From: Martelella mediterranea DSM 17316
Lineage (GTDB): Bacteria; Pseudomonadota; Alphaproteobacteria; Rhizobiales; Rhizobiaceae
Length of the DNA stretch: 64,000 nucleotides
Reading direction: 5' to 3'
NCBI RefSeq assembly: GCF_002043005.1
Contig: NZ_CP020331.1
Span: 124,001-188,000, forward strand
The notes below the pieces were generated by a model. That model worked only from the letters and a program-made list of their open reading frames with translations, made no database searches and had not been told where the DNA came from. Position numbers and translations under genes: made by a program. This document shows, one piece after another, positions 62,866 through 64,000 of the stretch (position 1 is its first letter; every line of letters starts with the position of its first letter).

Positions 62866-63206
62866 TCCCCGCGGGTGTGAAGGTCTTCCTTGCCAGCCAT
62901 CCCGTCGACTTCCGCAAGGGACCGGACGGTTTGCTGTCTCTGGTGCGGGATGCCGGCAGCGATCCATTCAACGGCGCGCTGTATGTCTTCCGGGCCAAAC
63001 GCGCGGACAGGATCAAGATTGTCTGGTGGGACGGGTCCGGCGTGTGCCTTTATGCCAAGCGGCTGGAGAAAGCGCAGTTCTGCTGGCCCCGCATCGGCCA
63101 TAACCGGATTCATCTCAACCACGCCCAGCTTCTGGCTCTCATTGATGGCATGGACTGGAAGCGGGTTCGATCTCGGCCAGTCAAGCCGCCGGAGATCGTT
63201 GGCTAG
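62862..63206 (+). CDS. tnpB: IS66 TnpB (Orf2-like)
   Basis: A 114-residue protein with the conserved VKVFLASHPVDFRKGPDGL, LYVFRAKRADRIKIVWWDG and CLYAKRLEKAQFCWPR of IS66 Orf2 proteins. It overlaps tnpA by four bases. Confidence 0.93.
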   Translation: MIPAGVKVFLASHPVDFRKGPDGLLSLVRDAGSDPFNGALYVFRAKRADRIKIVWWDGSGVCLYAKRLEKAQFCWPRIGHNRIHLNHAQLLALIDGMDWKRVRSRPVKPPEIVG

Positions 63207-63335
63207 AGCAATTCCAGGTGAAGTGGACACCGGGTTACCGTCCGGGAATGCGCCGAAACAAAAGGCCCTGCGGCGAAGTGAATCACCAGCCTGAAAAGGC
63301 AGGAAAAACGGCGAGAAGTATGCTCTGGTAGCTCC

Positions 63336-64000
63336 ATGACACCGCCCGCCTTCCAGCTTCCTGATGACATTGAATCGCTGAAAGCGTTTGCGCTTTCCAT
63401 GGCGGAGAAGGCGGCGCGCGCCGACGCTCTGGAAGTCGAGGTTGCCAATCTCAAGGCGCAAACCGCCGATGCCGATGAGCGCATTGGGCGGCTGATGCAG
63501 ATCCTGAAAGCGTTCGATCGTGCCCGCTTCGGCCGGCGATCGGAAAAGCTGGGCCTGCACGCCGCCGACAACGAACAGCAGGCTTTCGTCTTCGAGGAAA
63601 TCGAGACCGGCATTGCTGCAATCAAGGCCGGGCTCAAGAAGAGCCACGAGCGTGCTGATGGCAAGCGTCCGCCGCGGCCGCGCAAAGGCTTCGCCCCGCA
63701 TCTGGAACGGGTCGAAGTGGTGATCGAGCCGGAAGAGCTGCCGGAGCATGCCGGCAGGCAAAAGGTGCTGATCGGGGAGGATGTCAGCGAGCGGCTGGAT
63801 GTTGTGCCGGCGAAGTTCCGCGTCATCGTCACCCGCCGGCCGAAATATGCCTTCAGAAATGAAGATGGTGTTGTTCAGGCGCCGGCGCCGGCACACATCA
63901 TCGAGAGCGGCATTCCGACAGAGGCGCTTCTGGCGCAGATTGCCGTCTCAAAATATGCCGATGGCCTGCCGCTCTATCGACAGGAGGCGATCTACGCCCG
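63336..64000 (+). CDS. tnpC: IS66 transposase TnpC, partial
   Basis: The open frame from ATG at 63336 runs to the window's end (about 221 codons). It has the N-terminal leucine-rich coiled coil (ADALEVEVANLKAQTADADERI), the FDRARFGRRSEKL motif, and a region leading to PAHIIESGIPTEALLAQIAVSKYADGLPLYRQE in outline. The DDE core lies outside the window. Confidence 0.9.
   Translation, partial: MTPPAFQLPDDIESLKAFALSMAEKAARADALEVEVANLKAQTADADERIGRLMQILKAFDRARFGRRSEKLGLHAADNEQQAFVFEEIETGIAAIKAGLKKSHERADGKRPPRPRKGFAPHLERVEVVIEPEELPEHAGRQKVLIGEDVSERLDVVPAKFRVIVTRRPKYAFRNEDGVVQAPAPAHIIESGIPTEALLAQIAVSKYADGLPLYRQEAIYA

Larger units (their letters stand above)
62398..64000 (+). mobile_element. IS66 family element (right end outside window)
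   Basis: It begins with GTAAGCGACAAGC at 62398, the usual IS66 end, and carries tnpA, tnpB and the start of tnpC in standard order. It continues past the right edge. Confidence 0.85.

Noticed and set aside
62214..63896. 560-codon open frame on the minus strand
   Set aside because: Mostly antisense to the IS66 genes; only its last part (62214-62390) may hold a decayed unrelated fragment.
1..64000. CRISPR array or tRNA genes
   Set aside because: No regularly spaced identical repeats and no cloverleaf-like sequence with conserved arms were noticed on either strand.

Overview
This window looks like accessory DNA from an alphaproteobacterium of the order Hyphomicrobiales, probably Rhizobiaceae or a relative. 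The basis is high GC, several CUT1 and peptide ABC uptake operons, rhizobial-type regulators, and many IS6, IS3, IS66, IS256, ISL3 and Tn3-family sequences. Metabolic modules are separated by insertion-sequence debris, which suggests a plasmid or a mosaic genomic island. No tRNA, rRNA, CRISPR array or replication origin was seen.

Layout. 1-5.1 kb: the end of a GGDEF/EAL protein, a small membrane protein, an SDR dehydrogenase, and an NsrR-like Rrf2 regulator with a 41-bp palindromic operator beside a membrane-DUF305 fusion gene and a YrhK protein. 5.4-10.7 kb (minus strand): a copper module with a CueR-type promoter, a CopA-type P-ATPase, an exported Cys-motif protein, a multicopper oxidase and a YqaA-like membrane protein. 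10.9-14.2 kb: IS6, TniA-like and IS3 debris plus remnants of metC and a glutathione S-transferase gene. 14.2-22.3 kb: an amino-sugar (probably GlcNAc-type) operon with NagA, a CUT1 ABC transporter, a ROK kinase, a GntR/UTRA regulator and a SIS protein. 22.3-27.4 kb: a cysteine hydrolase, an SsuABC-like importer, a TauE-like exporter and a GntR/FCD regulator; all three promoters carry the same GTATAC-centred motif.

27.5-38.3 kb: an isopropanol/acetone island. A regulator with a degenerate AAA+ domain precedes acetone carboxylase acxABC and a zinc alcohol dehydrogenase. Together they could turn 2-propanol into acetone and then carboxylate it to acetoacetate. The block is bracketed by IS256 pieces, IS6 fragments and a 467-bp Tn3-type mini-element. 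38.4-45.9 kb: a dipeptide/oligopeptide ABC operon with a fused two-domain ATPase and an aminopeptidase P. 45.9-48.4 kb: an intact TniA-like transposase sharing a near-identical 781-bp segment with the copy at 12 kb, then remnants of a DUF3883 gene and a Tn3 transposase.

48.5-57.9 kb: a polyol-type catabolic operon with a GlpD-like dehydrogenase, an FGGY kinase, a CUT1 ABC transporter, a class I aldolase-like protein and a SorC/EryD-like regulator. The gene set suggests phosphorylation, flavin-linked oxidation and retro-aldol cleavage of a sugar alcohol; the substrate is unknown. 58-64 kb: an internally deleted ISL3 element, a Kch-like potassium channel, a DUF2165 membrane protein, a lipoprotein and an IS66 element running off the right edge.

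The points most worth checking are the acetone island with its unusual regulator and shared operators, the polyol operon with its aldolase-like enzyme, and the NsrR-type palindrome next to the membrane-DUF305 fusion.
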